A stretch of DNA of 64,000 nt from Pseudomonas sp. ADAK18 (GCF_012935695.1 NZ_CP052859.1:3389001-3453000), one strand, 5' to 3'; positions 1 to 9,791 are shown, counted from the first letter of the stretch. Program-made: numbers and translations. Notes: a model not told the origin generated them from the sequence alone.

Positions 1-2
1 CC

Positions 3-1265
3 CAGTCGTACTACGCCGCATCTGCGAATGCGGTTCCGCCCCGCCCTGTGCTGCAAGGTGAAGTCGAAACCGATGTGTGCGTGATTGGTGCCGGCTATAC
101 CGGCCTTTCCAGCGCCCTGTTCCTGCTGGAAAACGGGTTTCGCGTGACCGTGCTGGAAGCCGCCAAGGTGGGTTTTGGCGCCTCGGGCCGCAATGGCGGC
201 CAGATCGTCAACAGCTACAGCCGCGATATCGATGTGATCGAGCGCAGCGTCGGCCCCCAGCAAGCGCAGCTGCTGGGACAGATGGCCTTTGAAGGCGGCA
301 GGATCATTCGTGAGCGGGTGGCCAAGTACCAGATCCAATGCGACCTGAAAGACGGCGGTGTCTTCGCAGCACTCAATAGCAAGCACATGGGCCACCTGGA
401 GTCTCAAAAGCGCCTGTGGGAGCGCTACGGCCACACCCAACTGGAACTGATGGACGAGCGACGTATTCGCGAAGTGGTTGCCTGCGACAACTACGTGGGC
501 GGAATGCTGGACATGAGTGGCGGGCACATTCATCCACTCAACCTGGCACTGGGTGAAGCCGCTGCGGTGGAATCCCTCGGCGGCACGATCTACGAGCAGT
601 CAGCCGCCATACGGATTGAACGCGGCGCCAATCCGGTGGTGCACACAGCACAAGGCAAAGTCAGGGCCAAGTTCATTATTGTGGCCGGCAACGCCTACCT
701 GGGAAATCTCGTACCGGAGTTGGCCGCCAAGTCGATGCCCTGTGGCACGCAAGTCATCACCACCGCGCCATTGGGTGATGAACTGGCCAAGACCCTGTTG
801 CCCCAGGATTACTGCGTCGAAGACTGCAACTACCTGCTGGACTACTACCGCCTTACCAGCGACAAGCGTCTGATTTTCGGCGGCGGCGTGGTATACGGCG
901 CACGGGACCCTGCCAACATTGAGGCGATCATTCGCCCGAAAATGCTCAAGGCCTTCCCGCAACTCAAAGACGTGAAGATTGATTACGCCTGGACCGGCAA
1001 TTTCCTGCTGACCCTGTCACGCCTGCCGCAAGTGGGCCGACTGGGCGACAACATCTATTACTCCCAGGGTTGCAGCGGCCATGGCGTAACCTACACCCAT
1101 CTGGCGGGCAAGGTGCTGGCCGAGGCCCTCAGAGGCCAGGCCGAGCGTTTTGATGCGTTTGCCGACCTGCCACACTACCCGTTCCCTGGCGGGCAAATGC
1201 TGCGCACGCCATTCGCGGCATTGGGCGCCTGGTACTACGGATTGCGCGACAAGCTCGGATTTTGA
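3..1265 (+). CDS. FAD-dependent amine oxidoreductase (gamma-glutamylputrescine oxidase-like), 5' partial
   Basis: The open frame runs in from the left edge: the codons from position 3 read as the usual N-terminal stretch of this family (SYYAASAN...RP), so the real start lies outside the window and the GTG at 48 is internal. The Rossmann motif VIGAGYTGLSSA (about nt 84-120) and the ASGRNGGQ flavin loop place it in the DAO/glycine oxidase family. The sequence resembles PuuB, which oxidises gamma-glutamylputrescine in polyamine breakdown. The C-terminal part has the family motif GCSGHGVTYTHLAGK. Substrate is inferred from family resemblance; the upstream neighbours that would settle it are not visible. 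It converges on the xdhC-like gene with about 30 bases between the stops. Confidence 0.8.
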   Translation, partial: QSYYAASANAVPPRPVLQGEVETDVCVIGAGYTGLSSALFLLENGFRVTVLEAAKVGFGASGRNGGQIVNSYSRDIDVIERSVGPQQAQLLGQMAFEGGRIIRERVAKYQIQCDLKDGGVFAALNSKHMGHLESQKRLWERYGHTQLELMDERRIREVVACDNYVGGMLDMSGGHIHPLNLALGEAAAVESLGGTIYEQSAAIRIERGANPVVHTAQGKVRAKFIIVAGNAYLGNLVPELAAKSMPCGTQVITTAPLGDELAKTLLPQDYCVEDCNYLLDYYRLTSDKRLIFGGGVVYGARDPANIEAIIRPKMLKAFPQLKDVKIDYAWTGNFLLTLSRLPQVGRLGDNIYYSQGCSGHGVTYTHLAGKVLAEALRGQAERFDAFADLPHYPFPGGQMLRTPFAALGAWYYGLRDKLGF

Positions 1266-1295
1266 CCGAGCTCTAAACCCGGACAAGAAGCGGCG

Positions 1296-2267
1296 TCAGA
1301 GTTGGTCGCGTGCGATGCCGCTGCGAATCCGCAAGATATCCGCCAGTACGGCAAGGGCGATTTCCGCCGGCGTCTTGCTGCCCAGGTTCAGACCAATTGG
1401 CGCGTGGATCCGCGCCAATTGCGCCTCACTCAAGCCACCGGTCCTGCGCAACCGCTCAAAGCGCTTTTGCGATGTCTGCATTGACCCCATCACACCGATG
1501 TAAAACGCTTCGGTGCGCACCGCTTCCATCATCGCCAGATCGTCGATGCGCGGATCGTGAGTGAGCGCCACCACCGCCGTATCACGGTGACAGCCACCGC
1601 CTTCGATAAACACCGACGGCAACTGACGGCGAATCTCCACGTTGTTCAGCACCACACCTTCCAGCACCTCATCGCGGGGATCGCAAAGTATCACCTCGAA
1701 ACCCAAGCCTACGGCAAACTCCGCACAGGCTTGGGCAACGCTGGAGTATCCGGCCAACAGCAGACGCTGAGCCGCCCCGACCCGAACGCGCACCCGATCG
1801 ATCTCACGCTCGATACGCACGCCCTGCTCCGCATCAGCGAACAGGCTGCGCGCACCGCTGGCCAAATCAATCTCGCGAATCAACCGGCGCTGCCCCAGCA
1901 ACGCGGACTCAAGCTCCCGCAGGTGTGCCTGCACCGCGCAATCAGCCTCCAGCCTCTCCACGAGCACATCAAGTATGCCGCCGCAGGGCAAACTCCCCCT
2001 GGAACGCGGGTCATCGCCCTCGCCATAGCGAACCACGTTGACCGCCTCCGGAAACGCGCCCTCAGCGACTCGCGCCAGAAAGTCTTCCTCGACACAGCCA
2101 CCGGACAGCGAACCAATCCACTGCCCTTCAGCGTTCACCGCCAACAGCGAACCCGGCGCGCGAGGCGCCGAGCCGTAGGTCGCAAGCACGGTACACAGCC
2201 AAACACACTGCCCGGCCATCGACCACTCCAGTGCCCGCCGCATCACTTGCAGATCGAGATGCTGCAT
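1296..2267 (-). CDS. XdhC family molybdenum cofactor insertion/maturation protein
   Basis: The 323-residue protein matches the XdhC/CoxI family: an N-terminal domain with GSAPRAPGSLLAV and GSLSGGCVEE, and a C-terminal Rossmann-like domain ending in the typical GLNLGSKTPAEIALA. XdhC proteins bind Mo-molybdopterin, help sulfurate it, and deliver it to xanthine dehydrogenase-type enzymes in the cytoplasm before export. The ATG at 2267 is preferred over an upstream in-frame start because the family begins here. That leaves a single base between this start codon and the stop of the cytochrome gene (2269). It is the last gene of the four-gene Mo-hydroxylase operon, so its client is very probably the large subunit at 4039-6870. 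Confidence 0.88.
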   Translation of the reverse strand: MQHLDLQVMRRALEWSMAGQCVWLCTVLATYGSAPRAPGSLLAVNAEGQWIGSLSGGCVEEDFLARVAEGAFPEAVNVVRYGEGDDPRSRGSLPCGGILDVLVERLEADCAVQAHLRELESALLGQRRLIREIDLASGARSLFADAEQGVRIEREIDRVRVRVGAAQRLLLAGYSSVAQACAEFAVGLGFEVILCDPRDEVLEGVVLNNVEIRRQLPSVFIEGGGCHRDTAVVALTHDPRIDDLAMMEAVRTEAFYIGVMGSMQTSQKRFERLRRTGGLSEAQLARIHAPIGLNLGSKTPAEIALAVLADILRIRSGIARDQL

Positions 2268-2268
2268 A

Positions 2269-3504
2269 TCAGTGCGCCTTATGCTCGACCGGCGGCGCGT
2301 CAGCTTGCAGCTTTTGCACATCGCTGACTGTCAGCTCCGCCGACTGCCCACCCCAACCTTGCCGCAGGTAGTTGAGCAGGTCCGTCAGTTGCTCAGGGCT
2401 GAGTTTTTCCGCAAACCCCGGCATCGGCTGCATGCGCTCGAACCCGACAAAGGCCTGTTCGCCGATCCCATCCTCAATCACTCGCAACAGATTTCGCGGA
2501 TCTTCCAGGCGCAACGTGGTGTTACCGCGCATGGCCACCGCGATGTGCGGCTTACCCTCGCCGCCCGGTGCGTGGCAACCGGCACAGACGTTCAGGTAAT
2601 CCTGACGACCGCGCTGGGCGCTGGCGCCCATCTTGTCCAGCGGCACTTCGGCCAGCACCTTCGCCGCCGGTGGTTGATCACCGAGCAGGAACGTCGCCAT
2701 AGCAGCCAGGTCCGGGTCATTGAGGCCTTGGGTGCTGTTATGGAACACCGGGAACATCTCGTTGAACATCGTGCCCTGGGCGCTCATGCCGTGCTTGAGG
2801 AACGAACTCAAGTCCTGATGATTCCAGCCGCGAGCCGCCAGGTCATTGGCCAGCAAACTCGGCGCCAGGTAGCCGTTGAGCAGGCCGCCCGTCAGGCGCT
2901 TGTCTTGCTGCATCGCGCCGGGCAAGCCGCGCGGGGTGTGGCATTCGCCGCAGTGGCCGAGCACTTCGACCATGTACTGGCCGCGCGTGAAGGCTTCACT
3001 TTTGCCCTCGGTGGGCGCCAGTTTCACGTCCTTGCCGTAGAGCATGTTCCAACCCATCAAGCCCAGGCGCACGTTGAACGGAAAGCTCAGGCTGGTGACA
3101 GGTGCCGCGCGCTCGATGGGCGCGACGGTTTTCAGGTACGCGTGAATCGCGTCCGAGTCCTCACGAGGCATCAGGTGATACGAGGTGTAGGGCATCGCCG
3201 GGTACAGGTTCGCGCCATCCCGACGCTTGCCTTCGGTGAGTGCAGCGAAGAATTCGTCATCGTTGTACAAACCAATCCCGTGTTCTTTACTCGGGGTGAT
3301 ATTGGTGCCGTAGATCGTGCCGAACGGCGAAACAATCGGCAGGCCACCCGCATACGGCGCGCCACCCGGTGCGGTGTGGCAAGCCATGCAGTCGGCAGCC
3401 CGAGCGAGGTATTCGCCACGCTTGACCTGATCATCCGCGTGAGCCAGCAACACCGGCGCAGCCAAGCCAACCGCCAACGCCAGGCAAGAAAGTAGATGCT
3501 TCAT
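2269..3504 (-). CDS. Tri-haem cytochrome c subunit of a periplasmic Mo-hydroxylase/dehydrogenase
   Basis: A 411-residue protein with an N-terminal Sec signal peptide (MKHLLSCLALAVGLAAPVLLAHA) and three CXXCH haem sites: CMACH near residue 40, CGECH near 187 and CAGCH near 310. This is the layout of the cytochrome subunits that accept electrons from alcohol dehydrogenases and from IorAB/aldehyde oxidase-type molybdenum enzymes and pass them to the respiratory chain. It starts 2 bases after the stop of the 2Fe-2S subunit gene, so translation is likely coupled. The complex is expected to act in the periplasm. The substrate of the whole enzyme cannot be read from this subunit. Confidence 0.88.
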   Translation of the reverse strand: MKHLLSCLALAVGLAAPVLLAHADDQVKRGEYLARAADCMACHTAPGGAPYAGGLPIVSPFGTIYGTNITPSKEHGIGLYNDDEFFAALTEGKRRDGANLYPAMPYTSYHLMPREDSDAIHAYLKTVAPIERAAPVTSLSFPFNVRLGLMGWNMLYGKDVKLAPTEGKSEAFTRGQYMVEVLGHCGECHTPRGLPGAMQQDKRLTGGLLNGYLAPSLLANDLAARGWNHQDLSSFLKHGMSAQGTMFNEMFPVFHNSTQGLNDPDLAAMATFLLGDQPPAAKVLAEVPLDKMGASAQRGRQDYLNVCAGCHAPGGEGKPHIAVAMRGNTTLRLEDPRNLLRVIEDGIGEQAFVGFERMQPMPGFAEKLSPEQLTDLLNYLRQGWGGQSAELTVSDVQKLQADAPPVEHKAH

Positions 3505-3506
3505 GC

Positions 3507-4046
3507 TTAACCCTCCTTGACCAGGCCGAGATCGGTCAGCACGTTGCGGGTCGCGCTGTAGTAACGCACGTACCCGGTGCAGCGGCAGATGTGGTGACCG
3601 AGGCTGTCCTCGATGACTTTTTCCAGCTGACTTTTAACGATGGGCTGGCGCTGAAGTTTTTCCACCAACACCGTCGCGGCGTTGACGAAACCTGGCGCGC
3701 AGTAGCTGCACTGGAACGCAAACTCATCGACGAAACGCTGCTGGATCGGGTTCAGTTCGGTGACCTTGCCCTGCTCATCGCGGGTCGCGTGGCCTTCGAT
3801 GGTCCGTACTTTCTTGCCCTCGAAGTAATGCGCGCCAGTGATACAGGTGCGCACTTCCTCGCTGGTGCCATCCGGGTTATCGACGATCACCACACAGGCG
3901 TGGCAGATGCCTTGGCCACAGCCCAAACGCGAGCCGGTCAGGTTTTTGTATTCGTGCAGGTAGTCGATCATCGGCAGGTCATCAGGGATGTCCACCGGGC
4001 CGACGGATTGACCGTTGAGGGTCAGTTGAAACGGGCGGTTAGCCAT
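3507..4046 (-). CDS. 2Fe-2S subunit of molybdenum hydroxylase (IorA/aldehyde oxidase small-subunit type)
   Basis: The protein has both expected iron-sulfur clusters: a plant-ferredoxin-type cluster with CGQGICHAC plus a later Cys (TCI), and the four-helix cluster with CSYCAPGF and CRCTGY. The start at 4046 (MANRPFQLTLNG) fits the family; upstream in-frame codons would add a tail that lies inside the Mo-subunit gene. The start overlaps the stop of the large-subunit gene by 8 bases. No signal peptide is present, so it must be exported by riding on the Tat-bearing large subunit. It relays electrons from the Mo site to the tri-haem cytochrome. The protein ends ...LGLVKEG at 179 residues, somewhat longer than many IorA proteins. 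Confidence 0.9.
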   Translation of the reverse strand: MANRPFQLTLNGQSVGPVDIPDDLPMIDYLHEYKNLTGSRLGCGQGICHACVVIVDNPDGTSEEVRTCITGAHYFEGKKVRTIEGHATRDEQGKVTELNPIQQRFVDEFAFQCSYCAPGFVNAATVLVEKLQRQPIVKSQLEKVIEDSLGHHICRCTGYVRYYSATRNVLTDLGLVKEG

Positions 4047-6870
4047 TGAGGGCCTCCTTGATGCGCGCAGAAGTGATAGGCAGGTCGCGAACACGCTTGC
4101 CGATGGCGTGGGCCACGGCGTTACCGATGGCGCCGACGATCGGGATCATCACCACTTCGGCAATGCCCTTGGACGGGTCACTCGGCGACAGCGGCGGCAG
4201 GATCTCAGCCGTCTGATTCCAGACCGCAACGTGCCGGGCCATCGGCAAGCGGTAACGGTTGAAGTTCCAGTCACCCTCCCCCGGCCCGCCTTCGTACAGC
4301 GGCATCTCTTCCATCAACGCATGGCCGATGCCCATGGCGATCCCGCCTTCGAGCTGACCCTTGACCAACTCTTCCACCAGCACCCGACCGCACTCGACCC
4401 ACGAGTGATGGTTGAGCACTTGCACTTCGGCCGAGCCCTTGTTCACTTTCAATTCCACCAGCGTCGCGACCGGGCTGTAGTAAGTCACCGCCGCGTTGTT
4501 CAACTGGGTATCCGGGTAGCGGACGTTCTGACGGTCCAGCAGATGGAAACCGGCGCTGGTCATCTGCGCCTTTTTCGCATTCGGCGCACCATCGCCGTAC
4601 TTCACTGCCAAGCCATCCAGCGGCAGACGTTCGCGCACGCCGTCGATGCTGAAGTCGGCCTCCGCCCAGCTCCAGCGGTTGAAGCCATGCACGGTTGCGC
4701 CGGTCACCAGGCCTTTTTCGTGGGCGTGTTTCGCCAGTTGCTCAAAGCTCAGCGGCTGCATGCCGTTGGCGGTGAGTTTGCCGTCGACCCAATGCGCATC
4801 TTCGCGGCGCACCACATAAGGATTGGCCTGGCCGCCGTAAGGACCTTGGCCCCAGATCTGCAGTGCCGACGGCCACAAGCCGTGATTGAACAGCACACGC
4901 GCCGCTTCACGGGTGGCGTGACTGAAGTAATAAGCGGAGTTGGTCGCCGACGAGGCCGACGCCAGTTTGCCGACCCAGCGAGGATTACGCAGAAAGCCGT
5001 CTTGTTCAGCCTGACTCATGATGTACGGGTTGCCGCCAGTGATCAGTTGCAACTCTTTCCATTCGGTTTCGCCGGTCTTCACTTCAGTCGCCGGGATGCC
5101 GATGAAATCAGCCACCACCAAAGCTTGCGAGGTGGACATGCCAGTGCCGATTTCGATGCCGATATGGCGCAGGGTCACGTGCCCTTCAGCGGTGAATTCG
5201 ATGCTGGCCATCGGCGCTTCGGAACCGGTACCGAAGTCTTTCTGACAAATGGCAAAGCCGACGCCGTACCAGTTGTCCGGGTCTGCGGCTTCGCGCTGCT
5301 GCTTGATCGCCTCGCGGTTCTTCCAGACTTCGTGGACGGCGGCCTTGTCGAGAATCTCATGCAGGCGCAACGCACCCGCCGGAATAGCGCCTTGGGTGTT
5401 TTTCGTCCCCGAGACCATGGCGTTTTTCTTGCGCAGGTCGATCGCATCGATACCCAGGCGAGCGGCAATTTCGTCGACCATCATCTCGGTGGACGCCATG
5501 CTTTGCAGGGTGCCATAACCGCGCATAGACCCGGCTTCAACGCCGCGAGAATAGTAGGCCGTGACCTGCAAATCGTTCTGCGGCATGTAATAGATCGACT
5601 GCGCCGCCGTAGCGCCAACCGCCGCCACCGAAGGGCTGTAGTTGATCCGTCCGCCGCCGTCGGCACTCATCTCGGCGCGGAAAATCTTGAAGCTGTGATC
5701 GGTCTTGTCCACCGCCAATTGGTAGCGAATGTCGAACGAGTGGCGCTTGATACCACTCTGGAATTGCTCGTAGCGATCATTGGCCAAGCGTACCGGCACA
5801 CCGGCACCGTACAACGCGGCCAGGGCGGCGTAGTAGACGAAGATGTTGTGGTCTTTGGAGCCATAGCCGACGGTGTAGCCCGGGTGCATGTTCAGATTGG
5901 CCAGGCCGAAACGCGACGGCGCGATCATCTTCGCGGTTTCGGTGGCGGCCTCCAGCGGGCACTGGGTGGCGACGACAAAGTGCAGGGTCTTGGTTGCCGG
6001 GTCGTACCAACCGTTGCCGTTATCCGGCTCCATGGCGGCCGGTTCAATCGACGGGGTTTTGTAGCGTTCGTCGAACACCAGCCAATTGTCTGGGGGCGAG
6101 TCGATTTGCTGCTTCATGCGGTCTGCGTAGAACAATCCGCGCTCGGTCAGGTTGCCGTGCAGGTTGGGCTGGGAATTCCACACCGGGCGACGGTTGCGCA
6201 GCATCGGGAACAGGATCGAATCCTTGAGGCTCGCAAACTCATCCTCGTCCGCCGAGGTCGCACCGCCGACGCGCACGTAGCGGAAACTGCCATAGGGATC
6301 AGCTTCGTAGAACGGCACCTGGGCGCCGTAACGAATCGCCTTGTCATTGAATTTGAGCTTGGCCTTGGCCTGGCGAAAACGCTCGAAGTCGTTCCAGATC
6401 AAAATCGCCACCGGGTGCCCGATGAACATCGGCACCTTGCCTTCCGGCAGTAGCGGGTCAGGCGCGTGCTCCTCCGGGAAGACGATGCCGTCCTTGTCCA
6501 GGTCGGCGGCGGTGACGATGCGGTCAGGCTGCAAGTCGGCGCCGAGCCACGACAGGTCGTAGCCTGCGTAGATGCGATCGGCTTTGGTGATTTTCAGCAG
6601 CATGGCGTGGCCCTGCTGCTGGGGCCAGTCCGGCATGTCCTTGGAACGGATGTCGCGGGCAAAGACTTTGCTGCCGCAAACCTTGGACAAAGCATCGTTG
6701 CGCATACGCGCCTTGCCGTTGTTGCCGAGCCATTGCTCGGACGGCACGGTGACGCTGTTTTCCATCAAGGCCGCCAGCGCTTGGCTGCTGAGCGGAGTGA
6801 GCGTCACGCTCACTCCCGCCACTACGCCGCCCTGGAGGAACGAACGTCGGGATATATCACGGTTGGACAT
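4039..6870 (-). CDS. Molybdopterin-binding catalytic subunit, xanthine dehydrogenase/aldehyde oxidase family (IorB type), Tat-exported
   Basis: A 943-residue protein that begins with a twin-arginine signal (RRSFLQGG, residues 9-16, then a hydrophobic stretch), so the folded holoenzyme goes to the periplasm. The body matches the xanthine dehydrogenase Mo-binding subunit in the duplicated form of isoquinoline 1-oxidoreductase beta subunits. Visible motifs include GSMRGYGTLQSMASTEMM and, near the C-terminus, GIAEVVMIPIVGAIGNA, where the Glu lines up with the catalytic Glu of the GVGE motif of the family. It is the first gene of the operon Mo subunit-2Fe-2S-cytochrome-XdhC. Likely oxidises an aldehyde or N-heterocycle; the real substrate is unknown. 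Confidence 0.88.
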   Translation of the reverse strand: MSNRDISRRSFLQGGVVAGVSVTLTPLSSQALAALMENSVTVPSEQWLGNNGKARMRNDALSKVCGSKVFARDIRSKDMPDWPQQQGHAMLLKITKADRIYAGYDLSWLGADLQPDRIVTAADLDKDGIVFPEEHAPDPLLPEGKVPMFIGHPVAILIWNDFERFRQAKAKLKFNDKAIRYGAQVPFYEADPYGSFRYVRVGGATSADEDEFASLKDSILFPMLRNRRPVWNSQPNLHGNLTERGLFYADRMKQQIDSPPDNWLVFDERYKTPSIEPAAMEPDNGNGWYDPATKTLHFVVATQCPLEAATETAKMIAPSRFGLANLNMHPGYTVGYGSKDHNIFVYYAALAALYGAGVPVRLANDRYEQFQSGIKRHSFDIRYQLAVDKTDHSFKIFRAEMSADGGGRINYSPSVAAVGATAAQSIYYMPQNDLQVTAYYSRGVEAGSMRGYGTLQSMASTEMMVDEIAARLGIDAIDLRKKNAMVSGTKNTQGAIPAGALRLHEILDKAAVHEVWKNREAIKQQREAADPDNWYGVGFAICQKDFGTGSEAPMASIEFTAEGHVTLRHIGIEIGTGMSTSQALVVADFIGIPATEVKTGETEWKELQLITGGNPYIMSQAEQDGFLRNPRWVGKLASASSATNSAYYFSHATREAARVLFNHGLWPSALQIWGQGPYGGQANPYVVRREDAHWVDGKLTANGMQPLSFEQLAKHAHEKGLVTGATVHGFNRWSWAEADFSIDGVRERLPLDGLAVKYGDGAPNAKKAQMTSAGFHLLDRQNVRYPDTQLNNAAVTYYSPVATLVELKVNKGSAEVQVLNHHSWVECGRVLVEELVKGQLEGGIAMGIGHALMEEMPLYEGGPGEGDWNFNRYRLPMARHVAVWNQTAEILPPLSPSDPSKGIAEVVMIPIVGAIGNAVAHAIGKRVRDLPITSARIKEALNG

Positions 6871-7180
6871 GGATCATCCTCCGGACGGTTATGAGTCCGC
6901 CCTTGTGGTTATGTTTTTAATATTTTCGGGTCTTGCAGAGGCTTTTTTTGGGAGAGGCAAGGAGGCGACAGCCAAAAGCTGACCAAGAGGTTAATTTTAT
7001 AGGTTTCTGTCAGCGTACGAAACCACTTGTTACAAAACCTCCCAGCCACACATAAACCAACGGATACGACCCGACAGCCGCTGATAGACCGCACGTGGAG
7101 AGCCTGATTAGAAATTGAGCGTAGTCGACAGCAGCCAGACAGGCCGCATGGAAAGGAGAGAAACACCAAATCGCAGACAC
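6871..7180. other. Intergenic stretch without a convincing gene
   Basis: About 310 bases between the Mo-hydroxylase start and the tRNA terminator. I see no ORF with a ribosome binding site and family-like composition. It must contain the promoter of the Mo-hydroxylase operon (minus strand) but I cannot pick a convincing -35/-10 pair. Short frames that cross it include bases of the terminator and of the tRNA spacer and look spurious. Confidence 0.5.
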
Positions 7181-7207
7181 AAAAAACCCCGGTCTTTCGA
7201 CCAGGGT
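7181..7207 (-). terminator. Rho-independent terminator of the tRNA-Val/tRNA-Asp transcript
   Basis: Read on the minus strand, ACCCTGGTC and GACCGGGGT form a GC-rich stem around a GAAA loop and are followed by a run of six T. It lies 75 bases downstream of the last tRNA-Asp. Confidence 0.85.
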
Positions 7208-7281
7208 CTTTGCTATCGATCCAATCAAGCCAGTGGCTTTCCTTGGCGTCTCAGGGCCTTCAGTGGACCCTGGAACAGATA

Positions 7282-7358
7282 TGGCGCAGCGGACGGGACT
7301 CGAACCCGCGACCCCCGGCGTGACAGGCCGGTATTCTAACCGACTGAACTACCGCTGC
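7282..7358 (-). tRNA. tRNA-Asp (GTC), copy 2
   Basis: 77 bases with encoded CCA (7282-7284). The acceptor stem GCAGCGG/CCGCTGC pairs perfectly and the anticodon loop CTGTCAC carries GTC. Identical to the copy at 7489-7565, 207 bases upstream in the same transcript. Confidence 0.97.
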
Positions 7359-7488
7359 GTATCGCTCAGACTTGCGTCTGCTTGAACCTTCAGGACTTGC
7401 TGAAGTGTCACCTTCAACCGCCTTCAAACATCTGACTGATCAACCTTGGTTGCTCAATCTCAAATCTGACACATCAGACTTGGAAATA

Positions 7489-7565
7489 TGGCGCAGCGGA
7501 CGGGACTCGAACCCGCGACCCCCGGCGTGACAGGCCGGTATTCTAACCGACTGAACTACCGCTGC
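7489..7565 (-). tRNA. tRNA-Asp (GTC), copy 1
   Basis: Same 77-base sequence as the copy at 7282-7358, including the encoded CCA. Second gene of the Val-Asp-Asp transcript. Confidence 0.97.
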
Positions 7566-7620
7566 GCGTCGGTGCAACCTTTAACGTTGCGTCTTGCCCT
7601 AAGGCAAAACTCTCAAGAAG

Positions 7621-7696
7621 TGGTGGGTGATGACGGGATCGAACCGCCGACCCTCTGCTTGTAAGGCAGATGCTCTCCCAGCTGAGCTAATCACCC
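7621..7696 (-). tRNA. tRNA-Val (TAC)
   Basis: 76 bases with encoded CCA; acceptor stem GGGTGAT/ATCACCC, anticodon loop CTTACAA with anticodon TAC. First gene of the Val-Asp-Asp transcript. Confidence 0.97.
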
Positions 7697-7717
7697 TTTG
7701 CTTCGTTGAGGCCGCGA

Positions 7718-7746
7718 AATTTACGCAGATGGCGGACCTAAGTCAA
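7718..7746 (-). promoter_or_regulatory. Sigma70 promoter of the tRNA-Val/Asp operon
   Basis: On the minus strand TTGACT (7741-7746) and TAAATT (7718-7723) are separated by exactly 17 bases and lie 22 bases upstream of the mature tRNA-Val 5' end. Confidence 0.75.
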
Positions 7747-7803
7747 TAGCCCGCTTGAAGTTTTTCTGAAAAAGACAAAATAGCGTCAAGAACGTCGCCG
7801 CCC

Positions 7804-8583
7804 TTACTCGCTGTAAATCATCTTCTTGCTCATCCCGCCGTCCACCACAAACTCCTGCCCCGTGACAAACCCGGCATTGCGCGACAACAACCACGCCACC
7901 ATCGCCGCCACGTCCTCCACGGTCCCTACCCTGCCCGCCGGGTGCTGAGCATGATCGGCGTCCGTCAGCGGCTCGGCACGACGTGCAGCAGGGTCACGGG
8001 CATCGATCCAGCCAGGGCTGACGGCATTGACCCGCACCTCTGGCCCCAGACTGATGGCCAGCGCGTGAGTCAGGGCCAATAAACCGCCCTTGCTCGCCGC
8101 GTAGGCTTCGGTGTCCGGCTCCGACTGGCGGGCCCGGGTCGATGCCAGATTGACGATGGCACCGCCATGGGCCCGCAGGTACGGCGCACAATGCTTGGCC
8201 AGCAACATCGGCCCACTGAGATTGACCGCCATGACCCGGTTCCAGTACGCAAGGTCCAAGCTTTCCAGGGTAATGTTGCGCGGATCCGCCACCGCCGCAT
8301 TGCACACCAATGCATCCAGGCGCCCGAACTGGCCGAGCACTTCGGCAACCCCGAGGGCCACCTGCTGCTCATCGGCCACGTCCATGGTGATAAACCAGGC
8401 GCTCTCCCCCAGCACCTTGGAGACCTTGGAGCCGCGCTCGCGATCCAGGTCCGCCAGCACCACCTGCCAGCCTTCACTGACCAGCCAGGCCGCGATACCC
8501 AGGCCGATGCCCCGCGCTGCGCCAGTCACCAGCGCAACCCGACCGTTACTTGCCCCTGCCGCTTCCATGGACCACTCGATCAC
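7804..8583 (-). CDS. SDR family NAD(P)-dependent oxidoreductase
   Basis: A 259-residue short-chain dehydrogenase with the nucleotide-binding motif TGAARGIG, the structural NAA, the catalytic YAASK, and a C-terminal end typical of classical SDRs ([12 protein letters not shown]). The start is a GTG at 8583 whose last two bases are the first two of the metZ stop (GTGA overlap), which suggests translational coupling; an ATG five codons later (8568) is the alternative. It follows metZ, as in other pseudomonads, but no role in methionine synthesis is known to me. Substrate unknown. Confidence 0.85.
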   Translation of the reverse strand: MIEWSMEAAGASNGRVALVTGAARGIGLGIAAWLVSEGWQVVLADLDRERGSKVSKVLGESAWFITMDVADEQQVALGVAEVLGQFGRLDALVCNAAVADPRNITLESLDLAYWNRVMAVNLSGPMLLAKHCAPYLRAHGGAIVNLASTRARQSEPDTEAYAASKGGLLALTHALAISLGPEVRVNAVSPGWIDARDPAARRAEPLTDADHAQHPAGRVGTVEDVAAMVAWLLSRNAGFVTGQEFVVDGGMSKKMIYSE

Positions 8584-9791
8584 AAGGCTGCCAACCCGCG
8601 GGCCAGGTCTGCCTGCAAGTCAGCCACATCTTCCAGACCGACCGCGATACGAATCAGGCTGTCACGAATGCCCGCAGCTTCCCGCTCCTGCGGCGCCAGG
8701 CGCCCATGGGAGGTGGTGCTTGGGTGGGTGATGGTGGTTTTGCTGTCCCCCAGGTTGGCGGTAATGGAAATCAACCGGGTCGCATCGATAAAGCGCCAGG
8801 CGCCCTCTTTGCCGCCCTTGACCTCGAAACTCACCACCGCGCCAAAACCACGTTGCTGGCGCTGGGCCAACTCATGTTGCGGGTGGCTCTTGAGACCAGC
8901 GTAATGGACCTTCTCGATACCCTCCTGCTGCTCCAGCCATTCGGCCAGCGCCTGGGCGTTGGCACAATGGGCCTTCATCCGCAGGCTGAGGGTTTCCAGG
9001 CCCTTGAGGAAGATCCAGGCATTGAACGGGCTGAGGGTTGGGCCAGCGGTGCGCAAGAAGCCCACCACTTCCTTCATCTGCTCGCTTGCCCCCGCAACCA
9101 CACCGCCCATGCAACGGCCTTGGCCGTCGATGAACTTGGTGGCCGAGTGCACGACGATGTCTGCACCCAGTTTCAGCGGCTGCTGCAGGGCCGGGGTGCA
9201 GAAGCAGTTGTCCACCACCAGCATCGCGCCTTTGGCATGGGCCACTTCGGCCAACGCGGCGATGTCCACCAATTCAGCCAGCGGGTTGGACGGCGACTCG
9301 ACAAACAGCAGCTTGGTATTAGCCTTGATCGCCGCGTCCCAGCCGGCCAGCTCAGCCAGTGGCACGTAGTCCACTTCAATACCAAAACGCTTGAAGTACT
9401 TCTCGAACAGGCTGATGGTCGAGCCAAACACGCTACGGGACACCAACACGTGGTCGCCAGCACTGCACAGGCTCATCACCACCGCAAGGATGGCAGCCAT
9501 GCCCGTTGCAGTAGCAACGGCTTGCTCTGCCCCCTCAAGCGCCGCGATACGCTCTTCGAACGCCCGCACAGTGGGGTTGGTGTAGCGTGAATAGACGTTG
9601 CCCGGTACTTCACCGGCAAAGCGCGCCGCAGCATCGGCTGCGGTACGGAAAACATAGCTGGAAGTGAAGAACATCGGATCACCGTGTTCGCCTTCCGGTG
9701 TGCGGTGCTGGCCAGCGCGCACAGCCAGGGTATCGAAAGCTACGCCATCGAGGTCGCTGTCCAACCGACCGGCATCCCATTCCTGACTCAT
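8580..9791 (-). CDS. metZ: O-succinylhomoserine sulfhydrylase
   Basis: A PLP enzyme of the Cys/Met metabolism family, 403 residues from the ATG at 9791, the usual MetZ length. It makes homocysteine directly from O-succinylhomoserine and sulfide in the cytoplasm. The PLP lysine is K219 in HSATKF, and SRYTNPT (residues 68-74) is the conserved substrate/PLP-binding stretch. Five codons upstream of the chosen start are open but not family-like. It sits downstream of purF with a terminator between them, so it probably has its own promoter, and overlaps the SDR gene by 4 bases. Confidence 0.93.
   Translation of the reverse strand: MSQEWDAGRLDSDLDGVAFDTLAVRAGQHRTPEGEHGDPMFFTSSYVFRTAADAAARFAGEVPGNVYSRYTNPTVRAFEERIAALEGAEQAVATATGMAAILAVVMSLCSAGDHVLVSRSVFGSTISLFEKYFKRFGIEVDYVPLAELAGWDAAIKANTKLLFVESPSNPLAELVDIAALAEVAHAKGAMLVVDNCFCTPALQQPLKLGADIVVHSATKFIDGQGRCMGGVVAGASEQMKEVVGFLRTAGPTLSPFNAWIFLKGLETLSLRMKAHCANAQALAEWLEQQEGIEKVHYAGLKSHPQHELAQRQQRGFGAVVSFEVKGGKEGAWRFIDATRLISITANLGDSKTTITHPSTTSHGRLAPQEREAAGIRDSLIRIAVGLEDVADLQADLARGLAAL

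Noticed and set aside
4108-6453. 781-codon open frame on the plus strand opposite the Mo subunit gene
   Set aside because: It mirrors the coding frame of a well recognised family on the other strand; high GC at third positions leaves the opposite frame open. No family-like sequence.
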